Notes: generated by a model from the sequence alone, not told the origin. 64,000 nucleotides of DNA from Liolophura sinensis (GCF_032854445.1 NC_088302.1:8363338-8427337), one strand, 5' to 3'; positions 22,481 through 34,390 are shown, counted from the stretch's first letter. Program-made: numbers and translations.

Positions 22481-23480
22481 ATTACTGGGCATTTTATTAT
22501 ATATTATCTTCGTTTCTTAAAAAACTTTTAGTAATAATTTACTTCGTGGATATGCAATGTAGCAAGTACCCACTGATTATAAATATCTTTATTCATGTCA
22601 TTATCGCATCATTTTTATTAATCAACACCTTTTTCTGCTTTCGCCAAATATGACAAACGTATCTAATCAACAACCGACATCGGTGCAATTAGTAATGATA
22701 TATACCGTTCTGACTGCCAGTGTCTACAATTGTTGTTAGCTGATCAGTTTTATACCGTTAGGGTAGCTTATGAAGGCAATGTTGCTATGGCAGCTTGTGC
22801 CTTTTCAGGTTGAAAATATCAATACTTGACCAGTGTTTGAGAAATGAAAAGACGCAAACCATAGCAAATGTTTTTTTGTTGAATGGAACCCTAGCATACA
22901 AACAGGACAATTCGTGTGTATCATATATCCTTTTTGTATTCTTTTTTAAACACACTCTCGAGGTAAGAAAATTTATATAAAGGAGGCCCAAAAAGAGCAA
23001 AATGAGCATTGTAAAATTGGATGTATTTTGAAAAGGACAAGGTCAATATACTTGAGTGTGTGTTTCCATTTTCCAGTGGCTTCATTTTTGACTCATTCCT
23101 AGAGTAATTTTTCATGGAGGTTGCTCGTAACGCACTGTTTCTTTTTGGAAGTTAAGCGAGAAAATGGCATGATCATTTTTGGTTGACATCATAATACTAT
23201 TTATTGTTTTGAGAAAAATTAAACTTGCGTATCTCAAACATATCTTAATAAACGAATGATTGTTTGGAAACTGATGTTGTTCAACATACTGTGTTAATGT
23301 TAAAATGCAAGGTTCTACGTCATCGCAGACAGGGACGTCAACACTAGGCCGTAACATCAGCCCTCGAAAGTTCCAGATTGCTATTATGTTGTTGACACAA
23401 AACAGGTTGCCTCAAAGAAGCTGAGGATAAATAAATAATAAAGTGAATGAAACCAAAACGTTATCATGATAGTTGATTGC

Positions 23481-24520
23481 AGTACAGACACTTACTTTAG
23501 AATGTCGGTAGACAGCAATTCGGAAAACAAGAGGACGAGTAGTCAGTTGTTTTAACAACAGTTTAGTGTTTTAAAAAAGGTATTCACATTAAGAAAGAAC
23601 GAGGCCACTCTATAAAGCTTTGTGGTGAAGAAGATTTATTGCCGCATCCCAGAAAATTGTTAATAGGTTAAACCAGAATTGCTGTGGATTATTGTAGTTT
23701 TTTGATTACACGTTAAAATGGGCTGTGGTTATTTGCATAGATATGGACTCAAAATAGGAAGCAGAAACTCATTGTTCTGTCAGTGACTGCGGATTGACTG
23801 CACTTGTCATTGAGAAGTTGTGTAATCAGGCACTGTACTAGCTTATGGAGCATATCCATTATTCACGGGTTGATGGGAATGGTGATCCACCATCCTTCTC
23901 CCCGGCTACGCCTAGGTTATGGATCCACACAGATAGCGCGTTCCAATCCCCGGCTATTTGCCTACAACCTGTACATCCAAATGTGTTCATCATTTTCTCC
24001 TTCTGGTCCGAAGGTTTAGCTTGTAAAACCCACATATATTCCCACTGAGCCCAAAAGGGCGTTTGGTGGGTTGATAAAGTTGTCGCGGTTAACGGAAAAG
24101 TTCTAGTTGAATGCAATCCCCCAATCTCGCCTCAGTTATCTCTCGGCGTTTGTGTAAAGCCCCCTGTCCCGTATACAGTCACCTAGTTCTTCTCCAAGAT
24201 TTCCGACGACTTCATCACCTGTTGTTTCTGTACTCGCGTTCAAGTCGGAAGTCGACTCGATCTCTTGCCCTGTGACATGGACCCTACAGTGAATGCGCCT
24301 GTAGTTTGATTGTAAGCCAACAACAGTCTGGCTCCTTTGTTATGATCGAAATGTGGAGAGGTAGATGATAAATTCACAGCGTGTTTTGTACAGATGGGTC
24401 GTTCATGATGAGTACTGTAAAACCCTAACTGAGTCAAATTGACAAGAGGCCGTATTACCCCAATCACATGTGAAAATTGACCTACTGTCACACTTTCGTC
24501 GCTCCTCTAGTTATACTCTC
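23481..24520. repeat. Y module, copy Y3
   Basis: Begins AGTACAGACACTTAC and aligns through Y1 to about 24500, ending with AAAACCCTAACTGAGTC and CACACTTTCGTCGCTC. The open frames here (23804-24019, 23859-24116, 24240-24491) are not shared in frame by Y1, Y2 and Y4; no gene is called. Confidence 0.75.
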
Positions 24521-24599
24521 TGTGTTGTAAGCCTTTTACATCTTACATATTTAACTACTTTTTAAGCAACCTGACATTAGTTTTACATCGGTATGTGAT

Positions 24600-25620
24600 T
24601 GACGCAAAACTGAAAGACATCTTATTATATATTTCCTTCGTTTCTTTTTAAACAGTTAGCAATAATTTACTTCAAAGACATGTAAACTAGCACATATCCA
24701 TTACTAATGACTGTGGTCTCCGGTAGAGAGGATAATTGATGTCATTATCGCAGGTATTTATTGATCAACATTCTTTCTGTTTACGCCGAATTAGAAAAAC
24801 GTACCTAATGAAGAACCGATATGGTTGTAATTAGTAACGATAAATACCGTCCTGACGGCCGCTAAATATAATCCATGTTAGCTGGCCTTAAATCCTGACG
24901 TAGTTTACGACGCGATATTTTGCTAAGGCTGTGGATGGTCGGGTTAAATATGTCAATATTGGACCAATATTTGAGAACTCAAAAGACCCAAACTATTTGA
25001 AGTCAATACCTTTTTTTTATTGATTAAAAGAAACCTCGAATACAAAGTGGACAATGCATGGGTGTCAAAGCAAAGGGTATGACATATATCTTCTGTGGAT
25101 TCTTTTTTTCTTTCAACCTCACCCTCAATACAAGAATAGTTATTTACAGGAAGAATAAAGAGTGAAATGAGCATTGTGAAATTATATGTATTTTGAACAG
25201 GACAACATGAACATGTATTTTCCATTTTCTTTCCTTAGGGAACTATTTAGCTTGATTTTGCATATCGTTATAATCTAAACGTTGACAGTTTTAAACTGAT
25301 GTCGCTCAATTCGTAAGTTGTAAATCACCTAATAGTTTTACGACAATCATGTATACTTTAGCTCAGTCGAAGGTGAAATTTAATTATTTCTGTGCAGCTA
25401 TATAAGTTTTACCAATGTGATTCCAAACATGGAAACAAAGGCTGCATAGTGTTTGTCGAGTAATTATCGAGGGAATCTTTTCATTTTCATAAAGTCAATA
25501 AGTGAAAATTATTCCTAGGATTGAACACCTATATGAAACATGAATTATTTAATTCTGGAAGTAGTCGAACCGTTTGTTTGAATCGAGGCGAGCTCTCGGT
25601 CATTAGGCCATGGCATCTCC
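24600..25620. repeat. X module, copy X4
   Basis: Matches X2, with TACCGTCCTGACGGCCGCTA near 24846, AAACTATTTGAAGTCAATAC near 24990 and TTTACAGGAAGAATAAAGAG near 25143. Noncoding. Confidence 0.7.
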
Positions 25621-26572
25621 ACTGACACGTTAAAAAACAATGAATATATCAACATCATCTGTCTTAAAGGCTGGGCAAAGTAACATTCAGACAACACAAA
25701 CTACAGTATTAAAGCAAATGGGACATTTTAATGGAGCAAAAGACAGATTAACAGTTCCGACACTGCGTGGATTTGACAGTAGCAACGCGCAATTTCCTGT
25801 ATGCGGTAAAATGTTGTCACTTAGCAGGAAATCCGAGAGTCACAGTCGGTCGTACTGCAGACGATAGCACGACAGATAGGGAGACATTGCATCTGGCAAA
25901 AATTGTGGGTTATTTAGTAATGACTAATGTAAATGATCGTACGTAACTCTATCTGTGTGGCTTTTGTCCCATGATGGATTGTTTTCCGTGTTCTCATTGG
26001 GCAGCAGTTTTTCTGTGACGGGTTGAACTGACACTGAGCTGATAACGGGCGGTAAGGGATTGCCTCTTGATGACGCAATTTCATGTTACCCTGCTATTTA
26101 TGAGGAGGTGTGTCTTCAATGTAAATCACCTCGCCGACATCACTAATTCGTTATGACATATATTGTCGAAAATCCATTTTATTCTTTCTATTTGTAAAAG
26201 TATGCAAATGCTCAATGCTGTATCAGAACTTTGATTCGGAGGCTTTAAACGACTAAACATTCATTACGGAATTCTACTGTACAAAATGTGTTTTACTTGA
26301 TCGTGAAACCCGAAAATGTTGCCCCATAAGCATGGTACAGTAGCATTTCCATGGTAAAGTCCTGACCTGTGTTAAACGAAATGACTATAAAGTTGGTAAA
26401 CTAGATACCTGCCGTCTCAAGGCCTAGCGGAAGAAGATAGGAAACTTACTGGATAGGCATAAAATGTTGTTTTTGTTGTTTAACTCAACGACAGCATTTA
26501 AAATAAGTCGTTAAATATTTCTAAACAAAATCGATTAGTCGCAGTTTATTTTTAATCATGAAAAGACGTCGT

Positions 26573-26903
26573 ATAAGTATGGCCGAGTTTGCTGAGGTTT
26601 CCGCTAAGCTTATGGTGTAATTAGATTTGCCACGGATACATCGTTACACTGTCAAAGGACATAAAGGAAAAGAGATCAGAATATTCTGTGTAGAGACCGC
26701 ATTGACGTTTGCACTTAAGACAATATAGCTTAACCACGGCATTTTTCTTCATAATGGATATATTCTCTTTACCAGCGACTGGTGTTTATGAATTATTCCT
26801 GATATTTTGGTCGTCACGGGAACATTACCATGTTATGCAGTAATTATTTATCTGTCGGACAGAAGGTGAGTGGATACATTGACAGATCGAGCACATGTCT
26901 GTG
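26573..26903. other. Near-invariant 331-bp noncoding block, unit 2 copy
   Basis: Identical in length to 16416-16746, with substitutions at only three places: in GGATAnATCG, CTTAAnACAAT and GCAGnAATT. The short ATGGCCGAG frame and the AGAAG|GTGAGTGG donor-like site (GT at 26866-26867) are both unchanged. Confidence 0.7.
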
Positions 26904-27244
26904 TGTTATAAAATCCACCATGTCTGATCCATGCGTTGTCAGTGTCGAAGAACTAAATATATTGAGATTCCTGCACATTTATAATTATTTATTTACTTAA
27001 TTATTTGATTAGTGTGTAATTCCCTGCACACAAATTATTATAGCTATACATAGTTTGAGGCAGGCTGTCGTTTTGTCATTCTGAGCGATTTTATCAAAAT
27101 GACCCCAATATGTAATTACGTATTACTTCAAATAAACGATTCTACAAGAATTCCTGGTTCAGACACTGCTATATTGTAGCAAGACACATATAATGTTTAT
27201 GATTTATTTTTCTGGTCCTCAGAGTTTTGATACATACATGTATA

Positions 27245-27480
27245 GCCGATGGGGTTAGCGTGCCTTGACTCAGGAGCCATTCATCTCATGCGGTTTCTGC
27301 GAGTTCAAGTCGAGCACATCTCCGGCCGTACGTGGTGAGGTCTTCTGGCGACCTGCGGATAGTTGTGGGTTTCCCTCTGGCTCTGCCTTTTTTCCTGCCA
27401 CCATAACGCTGACCGCCGTGGTATAAGTGAAATATTTTTGATTACGCGTAAAACATCAATCAAGTAGATAAACAAATAAT
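27245..27480 (+). mobile_element. Old SINE, unit 2 copy
   Basis: Counterpart of the SINE at 17151-17388, with the same head and tail idiosyncrasies (TTCAAGTCGAGCACATCTCC, AAGTAGATAAACAAATAAT). It supports the colinearity of the two units. Confidence 0.85.
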
Positions 27481-28684
27481 CAGTTTGCCTGGAACATCCA
27501 CTCTACTACCCTGTTGTTTGGTTTCTCCAGGCGATGCATTATACGTGAGATGAGATCTTTTGTATTATGGCCATAAGTATTTTCTTGTGTAGATTCACGA
27601 CACATTTCGCTTGATATGCTTGGTCGCTCCTTTCACGTCTATGTGAACGAGGCCTTGTATAAGTAATTTAATGAATCGTTGTATTTATTAAAATCTGAAT
27701 GAATGAATCAATAACAAAAGCCTTAAAGCTCATTAAAAAAAATATTTTTAAACGTTCACTGTTTCTTTGTTATTCCAACAAAACCTGCGACTCGACTTGT
27801 AATGGATGGAAGTAGACGCACTCGATCATTTAAACAAGTGCACCTAGATGTCGCCAACTGGGGTATCTTGAAGTAAATGAGGCTATTCGGTGTCACTTTG
27901 TGACATGTGCTGTCTATATTCCTCCAACGAACTGAGAAATAATGTGTCGGACTGAGAATGTCCTGTGACAGTAAGACATTTACACTGAGTTTGGTTTATG
28001 GTAATTAACAAAGAAACAGGTCTTGTGCCATAAGGCTATTACATGCAGCTGGACACAGGTAGACACTTCGGGCCCATATTACGTCAACGAAAGATATTAA
28101 GTTTCCTACCAGCTCTATTTGTTGTGACGCCGTAGACAGGACTTTGTGAAAAAGCATTTCATACAATAGACCACACCTTTCATCAACTAGTGACCTGAAA
28201 CATAATTGTGATAACATTTAGTTGAGAAGAGAAACTCCGGAGAATTAATTCTGTTTCTCACTTTCTATGCAGAGGGCATATTTTATGTGATCTGGAAAAT
28301 TCTGCAAACTTGCTTAACTGGATGAAGACTTCTAACCCGACTCTGTACTTGATCATACGTACTATTTTACCTTTATCAGTCGTCGTAAGTCTTTTATTAT
28401 AAACTATTTCCTTAGTTCATCTCACCATCACTGCCTTCTTATCCAATGTGGCCATCCTTAAAGGTGGCTCGTCCGCCTTCGTTCGTCGTCTCCTGTCAAA
28501 CCCACCATATTCCACTCACACAGCCCTCTTCTCACCTGAATCATCCAATCATAATCGTCGCCTTCTAACCGGAACAGCAACAATCTAAACAACACAGTAT
28601 TTTAAGTATTTCTAGACAAGTGACGTCTACGAAATTGCTATTATTACTGGATTTTTTTGGTGCTAGGGGGGCGTCTACTATTTG

Positions 28685-28752
28685 TGCAGAGCCCGGGGGA
28701 AACCCACGTCCATCCGCAAGTTGCTGCAAGACCTTCCCAGGTACGCGCGGAC
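28685..28752 (-). mobile_element. SINE fragment, minus strand
   Basis: GCAGAGCCCGGGGGAAACCC followed by CATCCGCAAGTTGCTG and ACCTTCCCAGGTACG matches the SINE body in reverse orientation. It lies immediately left of minisatellite array 2. No matching fragment is seen left of array 1. Confidence 0.7.
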
Positions 28753-29655
28753 ACACCTGTTTGAGCCTACACGTCTCCTGTCCACAGCCTACACCTGTTT
28801 ACCCAATTCGTCTAGTATCTACAGCCCACGCTTGTTTGAACACATGTTTCCCGTGCACAGCCCACATATGTTTGAACCTACATGTCTTTCGTGTACAGTC
28901 CACACCTGTTTGGGCCTATACGTCCCCTGTCCACAGGCCACACCTCCTGTCCATAGCTCACATCTGTTTGAGCCTACATCCGAATATCTGAATATTACCG
29001 TATTCGTCTCTTGTCCACAGGCCACACCAATTTGAGCCTACACGCCTCCTGTCCACAGTCGACACGTGTACAGCCCACACCTGCTTGAGCCCACACGCCC
29101 CCTGTCCACAGTCCACATGTGTACAGCCCACACCTGCTTGAGCCTACACGCCTGCTGTCCACAGTCGACATGTGTACAACCCACACCTGCTTGAGCCTAC
29201 ACGTTTCCTGTCCACAGTCGACATGTGTACAGCCCACACCTGCTTGAGCCTACACGCCTCCTGTCCACAGTCGACATGTATAAGCCCACACCTGCTTGAG
29301 CCTGTCCACAGCCCACATTTGTTTAAACCTACAGGTGTCCTGTGTACAGCCCACATCTACTTGAGTCAACACGTCTCCTGTGTACAACCCAACTCCTGTT
29401 TGAGCCTCCACCCCTCCTTTCCACAGCCCACAACTGTTTGAGCCTTCACGTATCCTGTCCCTGCCCACACCTGTTTCAGCCTACACGTATCCTGTCCCCT
29501 GCCCACACCTGTTTGAGCCTACCCGTATTCTGTCAACAGCCCACAGTGCTTGAGCCTACCCGTATCCTGTCCCCTGCCCACACCTGTTTGAGCCTTCCCG
29601 TATCCTGTCCACAGCCCACACCTATTTTAGCCTGCACGTTTCCTGACCACAGCCC
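28751..29655. repeat. Minisatellite array 2, 38-bp unit plus a 53-bp variant unit
   Basis: Copies related to array 1 (CCTGTCCACAG, CCCACACCTG, TTTGAGCCTACAC), about 24 units and strongly heterogeneous. Between about 29051 and 29290 four to five successive units are 53 bp because each carries an extra block resembling TCGACATGTGTACAG. The array ends in ACAGCCCGCTCCTTATCAG, the same edge as array 1. Open frames over it are repeat artefacts. Confidence 0.93.
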
Positions 29656-30164
29656 GCTCCTTATCAGTTCCCAATACTAAGCTTTTTGTCAGGCAAGGCT
29701 TGAGTTCAAAAGCAAAGGTGAAATAACGCTAAGAATAAAGCTGTTCCGAAGACGAACTGTTTTCATTTCTAAACTGAGAATGAGTAATTCCATAATCCTC
29801 GCCAAATGATGGACATCTACGCACAGTATTATGTGCAGTGCCATTGAATTTGCTAAAACAGGTAGTTCAAGACGTATCCAATAGCATACACAATTTTAAT
29901 GTTCCACCTCACCTTGTACGTCTGTGTCAAGACATCGTATTTTCGATTGTATCGCCCTGTAACTACAATTGAAACTCAACACGATCGACTCTTTCTCAAG
30001 ATAAAGTATTTAGACAGAGGCCTTGATTAAACTACCACGCATCTGTAATGAACCTGATGTTCGTTGTGCTGTGCCTTATTATTTTAATATCCAAGACCCC
30101 CTCGCATATCCTATGAGTATACAAAGCCTATTGTTGCCAAAATTTTTAGTCACTCACAGGCCAT

Positions 30165-31829
30165 CAAGGAGTTCCATTTTTGCGAAGTTCTGGCGGCTAT
30201 AATTGTGATTGTGAATCCTCAGTTTTTACCTACGACAAATGTAAACATGTCCTGATTGGTGACCTTAGTATTATTAAGAACCATGATCTAAGGAATCTCT
30301 TTGTGAGAGGTCCTAAGTATAGAGAAAAGAGAAATGCCAACATCAGATCTAACATAAAAAAATGTCATTTCGGCGCTTGAGGAATATGTTAAAAAATGGT
30401 CAATGATGCTCTACCTAAAGTTAAGCAGGTTCTGAAGGATCTTACTGTGCAAGAAACACTCGCTGACCTTTATAGTAAATTTGTCATCACTGTAGCAGAC
30501 AAGGCTCCTAATAATGTCATCTTTCTTTGCAAGAATTATTATTATCAAATTCTTGTTCAAGAGCTATGTACATCTAAAACAACATCCACGTATTCTGCTA
30601 CTGCATGTACTCAGGAGGAACTATTTAATAAACACAAAACCTCTCTTAAATAAAGGCGCCTAAATATACCTACCAGTCATACAGAAATATCACAACTTTA
30701 CTGGATTCCTAAAATGCATAAATCCCCATACAAGGCTCGATTTATTGAGGGGGTTCAAGAAGTTGTACCACCAAACTCTTGTCAACCCCACTTACGAGGG
30801 CGTTACAAGAAGTAAAGTCATTTTGGAATAAGTATTGTTGTGCCATAACAAAAAATTCAGGTGTCAACTGTATGTGGAGTCTTAACTTAAAAAGTCTTAC
30901 AGCAGAACTTGATGCTCATATGCATATACCGTACAAAGACAAAGTTTTCATATGCATATACCGTACAAAGACGTATCCACATGGGATTTCTCTATTCTCT
31001 ATACTACAATTCCTCACAAAGATCTTATTGAAAGAATATCGTCGTTAATTGTCTCGGTATTTACTAAAACAGGTCACCGTTACATTAACGTCAGAAGCAA
31101 TAAGGCTTTCTTTAGTTCTACTATTTATAAAGGTTACCACCCATGGGATATTACGTTATTTATTGAATTACTTGAATTTCTCATTAATAACATCTATGTG
31201 AAATTCGGGGATACCATTTACCAACAGTGCATAGGTATTCCACTGGGTACCAATTGTGCGCCTCTTTTGGCAGACCTATACCTGTTTTCATATGAATACG
31301 ACTATACGCATAAATTACTTAAAAGTAATATCTTTAAAGCTCGATCCTTTTCATTTACCAAGCCGTATATTGATGATCTACTGACGTTAAATAACCCCCA
31401 TGTTGCTGAAGCGGTGAAGGAAACCTATCCACCTTCATTGGATTTAAAGGAGACAACAGATAGTCCTGATGGTACATCTTATTTGGATCCATATCTGTAC
31501 AAAGACGAACAAGGTCTCCTTTGTACGCCGCCTTTACGACAAAACGGATAATTTCAATTTTGATATTGTAAATTATTCTTATTTGGATAGCAATATACCA
31601 AAGGATCCTGCATATGGCGTATACATATCTGGCCTTGTAGCATTTGTCTGATCTTGCGTAAATTGTGATGACTTTAATCTACGTCACAAGTTGTTAGTTC
31701 AAAAACTAGTTTGTCAAGGATACTCCATCAAACGCCTTCATTCTAAGTCTCAAATTTTACAATGAGTATAACACTGTCGTTGGCAGGTATGGACAGAGCG
31801 TTCAAAATCTCTGGCGATCTGCATTGTGA
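30165..31829 (+). pseudogene. Penelope-like reverse transcriptase pseudogene
   Basis: Pieces in several frames follow one RT protein. An N-terminal cysteine-containing piece lies at 30180-30360 (YNCDCESSVFTYDKCKH, NLFVRGPKYREKR). At 30396-30653 there is KFVITVADKAPNNVIFLC, and near 30700 IPKMHKSPYKAR. The palm (30952-31551) has DFSILYTTIP (Asp codon at 30985), GIPLGTNCAPLLADL from 31233 and the YIDD catalytic box at 31366-31377. After a frameshift near 31530 come PAYGVYISG and RYGQSVQNLW, with a TGA stop at 31827-31829. ADKxxxxVIF, IPKxHK and GIPxGTNxAP are motifs I associate with Penelope-like elements. No GIY-YIG endonuclease was found, so the class assignment is moderate. Confidence 0.7.
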
Positions 31830-32117
31830 TCAACCACATAGACGGCGCTTTATCCTTATGTACATATCTATCGCTGGTTGCCGAGTGTAACCATCAGTCT
31901 CGTAGACAGCTTTCATACCGACCAGCATGTCATGTATATCATCATAGATGGCGACACTTTTAGTATGAGATCCTTTCATATTAACGGGAAAGACGAAATC
32001 GTCCGTTAGTTTTGAATCACAATCTGTTCGGTTAAGGTCTGTAACGCTCGTCATTTTCGAACTGTATCCAATACCGCTTAACCTGGGGCTAGGGGGCGTA
32101 AATGCATCCACGCTCAA
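31830..32117 (-). CDS. Orphan 95-codon open frame on the minus strand
   Basis: The frame starts with ATG at 32117 and has a balanced composition (SVDAFTPPSPRLSGIGYSS near the start, AIYDDIHDMLVGMKAVYETD in the second half). It ends two codons after RRL with TGA. It begins right after the stop of the plus-strand RT. The second copy of the element at the right edge of the window has about 240 bp less between the corresponding flanks and no equivalent frame. I recognise no family. It may be a captured exon, a spurious frame or part of an unrelated insertion. Confidence 0.3.
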   Translation of the reverse strand: MSVDAFTPPSPRLSGIGYSSKMTSVTDLNRTDCDSKLTDDFVFPVNMKGSHTKSVAIYDDIHDMLVGMKAVYETDGYTRQPAIDMYIRIKRRLCG

Positions 32118-32129
32118 TACATCTGCAGG

Positions 32130-32466
32130 ATGCCTTTATGAACAGTTGCAATCAAAGCGCGACTGAGATACCTTGTTTAATTGTCATTTGGCCTGGAACT
32201 CATTCATGGACTACGAATTTGAACTTTGATATGGAATTCATGCCTGAAATATCCACTGTCTGCCCTGCATCATTGAAAACTGATGACCGCACCTCTCTTG
32301 TGTGTTACCGGCTTTATTTCCTATTTGTATAATTTCTTACACACCTTTATCTTTGGGAGCTAGTGTTGAACATTGTTTTGGAATGGATCTTGCGAATATC
32401 GACTTGGAACGCCCTTTACAGACGACTGGTATACGAATGTCGGATATGACGCTTATATTAAAGTTG
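32130..32466 (+). repeat. 3' region of the Penelope-like element
   Basis: ATGAACAGTTGCAATCAAAG near 32138 pairs with ATGAACAGTTGCAGTCAGAG near 63817, and CATTGAAAACT near 32270 pairs with the same phrase near 63940. The element therefore continues past its RT stop into a shared noncoding tail. It ends before 32467, where W2 resumes. Confidence 0.5.
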
Positions 32467-33600
32467 AAAGCCGTTAACTCTGGTTTGGGAATGGACTATT
32501 ACGAGTCATTTCTATCACAAAATGGAAGACAATTTGCATTTATGTTATCATTTTTGCACTTTTGATGTATTTGATAGAAATAATAATGCAAACAGTATTG
32601 ATACCTTTAGTATGGACATTTGTGCAATCTATAGATTATGTCAGCTGCTTCAACTCTCTGCTCAGACTAGGAAACAAATAAAACCGAACAATAATTTTTG
32701 TTGTTACAAATCACGGATTCTCGCGTTGGAAAGATCGTGTTGAATAAACTGACTGGCCAGGATGATAAATCGAAAGGTGCATTTACAGGTCCATAGTATA
32801 CACATGTATTAAATTGATATTGTCTGGTGACACAAAACATGACGATGTGAACGAGTTCAGCTGTTGAGATGGAGGATTAATAAGGGACATTGGGCTTGAA
32901 ACTACAACGTCTATGGTTTATATATTTGATGAATGCTTTACGGCCTAGGAAAGAACATTTCACCTAAAGGTCAGCGGCCAGCATCATGGTGGGATGACAC
33001 CGGGCAGAGCCCGCAGGAAACTTACGACCATGCGCAGGCTACCGCCAGACCTTCCCCACGTACTTAGGAAACAAAGCCAGCGTGAGGTGGACTTACGTCG
33101 ACGATAGTGTGATAGTTGTTTACTCGTCACACTTGTTAGCCACGTGGCAGTTTATTAATCCCTGGGTGTTATTCTAACTGATCATCCCTGACTAGGTAAT
33201 AACCAACATTAGAACTGAACCTGTCCTTTACGAACAGGTTGACCGAAATGAGATTAATTGTATATAGAGTGCATTTTATTCCGTCAATAGCTAGATTACG
33301 ATGCATCTGTAAAAGTTCTCACTCTCCCAATTACCCCCCCTCCCCAAACTGCTGAGCACTGCCTCCGCCATTTCTAAGACTAAATGTTACCCACTCCCTT
33401 GATGTTGATTTTGCATCAGCTGCAGAGAGATATCTATTTCAGCAGGTTCTTATTTACAAATTCAAATCTTGTCCTGTGTCCTTAATGTTTTCATGACAAT
33501 GGAATTAAACACATTTTTCATATTTAGACGTTATGGTGTCACTCAGTAGGGTTTGATCAGTACTGATTACTTACATAAACATTAACGCTTTCAGCTATCC
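32467..33600. repeat. W module, copy W2 (right part)
   Basis: Resumes alignment with W1 at AGCCGTTAACTCTG and carries CTATTACGAGTCATTTC near 32499, AAAACATGACGATGTGAAC near 32833 and the minus-strand SINE (32917-33102). The left part of W2 is 29660-29825. Noncoding. Confidence 0.7.
32917..33102 (-). mobile_element. Old SINE, minus strand, unit 2 copy
   Basis: Counterpart of 20908-21092, more eroded at the tail. It has CATCATGGTGGGATGACACC, GAAACTTACGACCATGCGC and the same CGTGAGGTGGACTTACGTCG truncation point. Confidence 0.8.
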
Positions 33601-33649
33601 TGTGAGAGGAGAATCGGTAGAGAGCTTTACAGGAATTGGCTTGTTTGTG

Positions 33650-34335
33650 GTTTGTTGATGACACGTCAAAGTAGGCTGCGTTTATTTGCATAGATATGGA
33701 CCTCTAGGAGTAAGCAGAAACACATGGCTCTATCAGTGACTGCAGATTGACTGCGCTTGTCATTGAGAAGTTGTGTAATCAGGCATTGCGGAATTTGACA
33801 GTCATTCTTCACGGCACGGTTCTCGACCAGATCCATTATTCATGGGTTGATGGGAATGGTGATCCACAATACTGCTCTCCCGGCAATGTCTAGGTTACCG
33901 ATCCACACAGATAGCACGTCCACAATCCACGGCTATTCGCCTACAGCTTGTAAATCCAAATGTGTCTCGGCTCATCATTTTCTCTTTCCGGTCCGTCACT
34001 GGAGGCCCCTGACTTGTAAAACCAACATATATTCCCATCAAGCCCGCCAGGCGGCGTTTGGTGGGTCCTTAAAGTTGTTGCGGCTAACTGAAGTGTTCTA
34101 GTCGAATATAATCCCCCAATCTTGTCAGTGTTAGGTCTTAGCTCACTGTGTAAATCTCACTGTCCTGTCTACTGCCTGCTCACTCCCCTCCAGGGGTTCT
34201 GACTACTTCACCACCTATTGTTTCTGTACTTCCGTTCAGGTCGGTACTCGTCACAGCTTCCTCTCCTGTCACAGCGAGAGCGTCTGCGGTTTAGTTGTAA
34301 CCTGAAATAAGCCTGACTCTTCTGTTGTCATCGAA
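33650..34335. repeat. Y module, copy Y4
   Basis: Matches Y2 and Y0, with GATTGACTGCGCTTGTCATT, CACGGCTATTCGCCTACAGC and AACATATATTCCCATC. It ends at the point where a 55-bp insert separates the two halves of CTGTTGTCATCGAA. Confidence 0.75.
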
Positions 34336-34390
34336 TGAATGATTATGGCTTAACGCCACATCGGCAATATTTCAGCCATATCGTGGCGAT
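34336..34390 (+). mobile_element. 55-bp micro-insertion with perfect 13-bp target duplication
   Basis: The insert TGAATGATTATGGCTTAACG ... ATATCGTGGCGAT is flanked by TGTTGTCATCGAA at 34323-34335 and again at 34391-34403. Copies Y0 (near 4540) and Y2 (near 22340) show one related target copy and no insert. The inserted sequence belongs to a short interspersed family that I associate with molluscan genomes. It has no tail or inverted ends and is probably a very truncated retroposed copy. Confidence 0.85.

Larger units (their letters stand above)
25799..28440. repeat. Z module, copy Z2
   Basis: Paralogous to Z1. It contains GACAGATAGGGAGACATTGC near 25871, a highly similar stretch at 26365-26450 (AAACGAAATGACTATAAAG), the 331-bp block (26573-26903), a SINE (27245-27480) and the 63-bp identical stretch (27790-27852). 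No gene is recognised. Confidence 0.75.
22490..34340. repeat. Tandem segmental duplication, unit 2 (about 11.85 kb)
   Basis: Same module order as unit 1: X3 (22490-23300), Y3 (23481-24520), X4 (24600-25620), Z2 (25799-28440), minisatellite array 2 (28751-29655), W2 (29660-29825 and 32467-33600) and Y4 (33650-34335). W2 is interrupted by about 2.6 kb holding a Penelope-like RT pseudogene. X3 is shorter than X1. The next X module expected after Y4 is not seen, so the tandem series ends here. Confidence 0.85.

Noticed and set aside
29060-29070. CACGTG-like and other short motif hits suggesting transcription-factor sites across the arrays
   Set aside because: Six-base motifs are expected by chance and are multiplied by tandem repetition.
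28620-29680. Four overlapping open frames on both strands over array 2
   Set aside because: Same cause as array 1; these are by-products of the tandem repeat and are not shared in frame between arrays.
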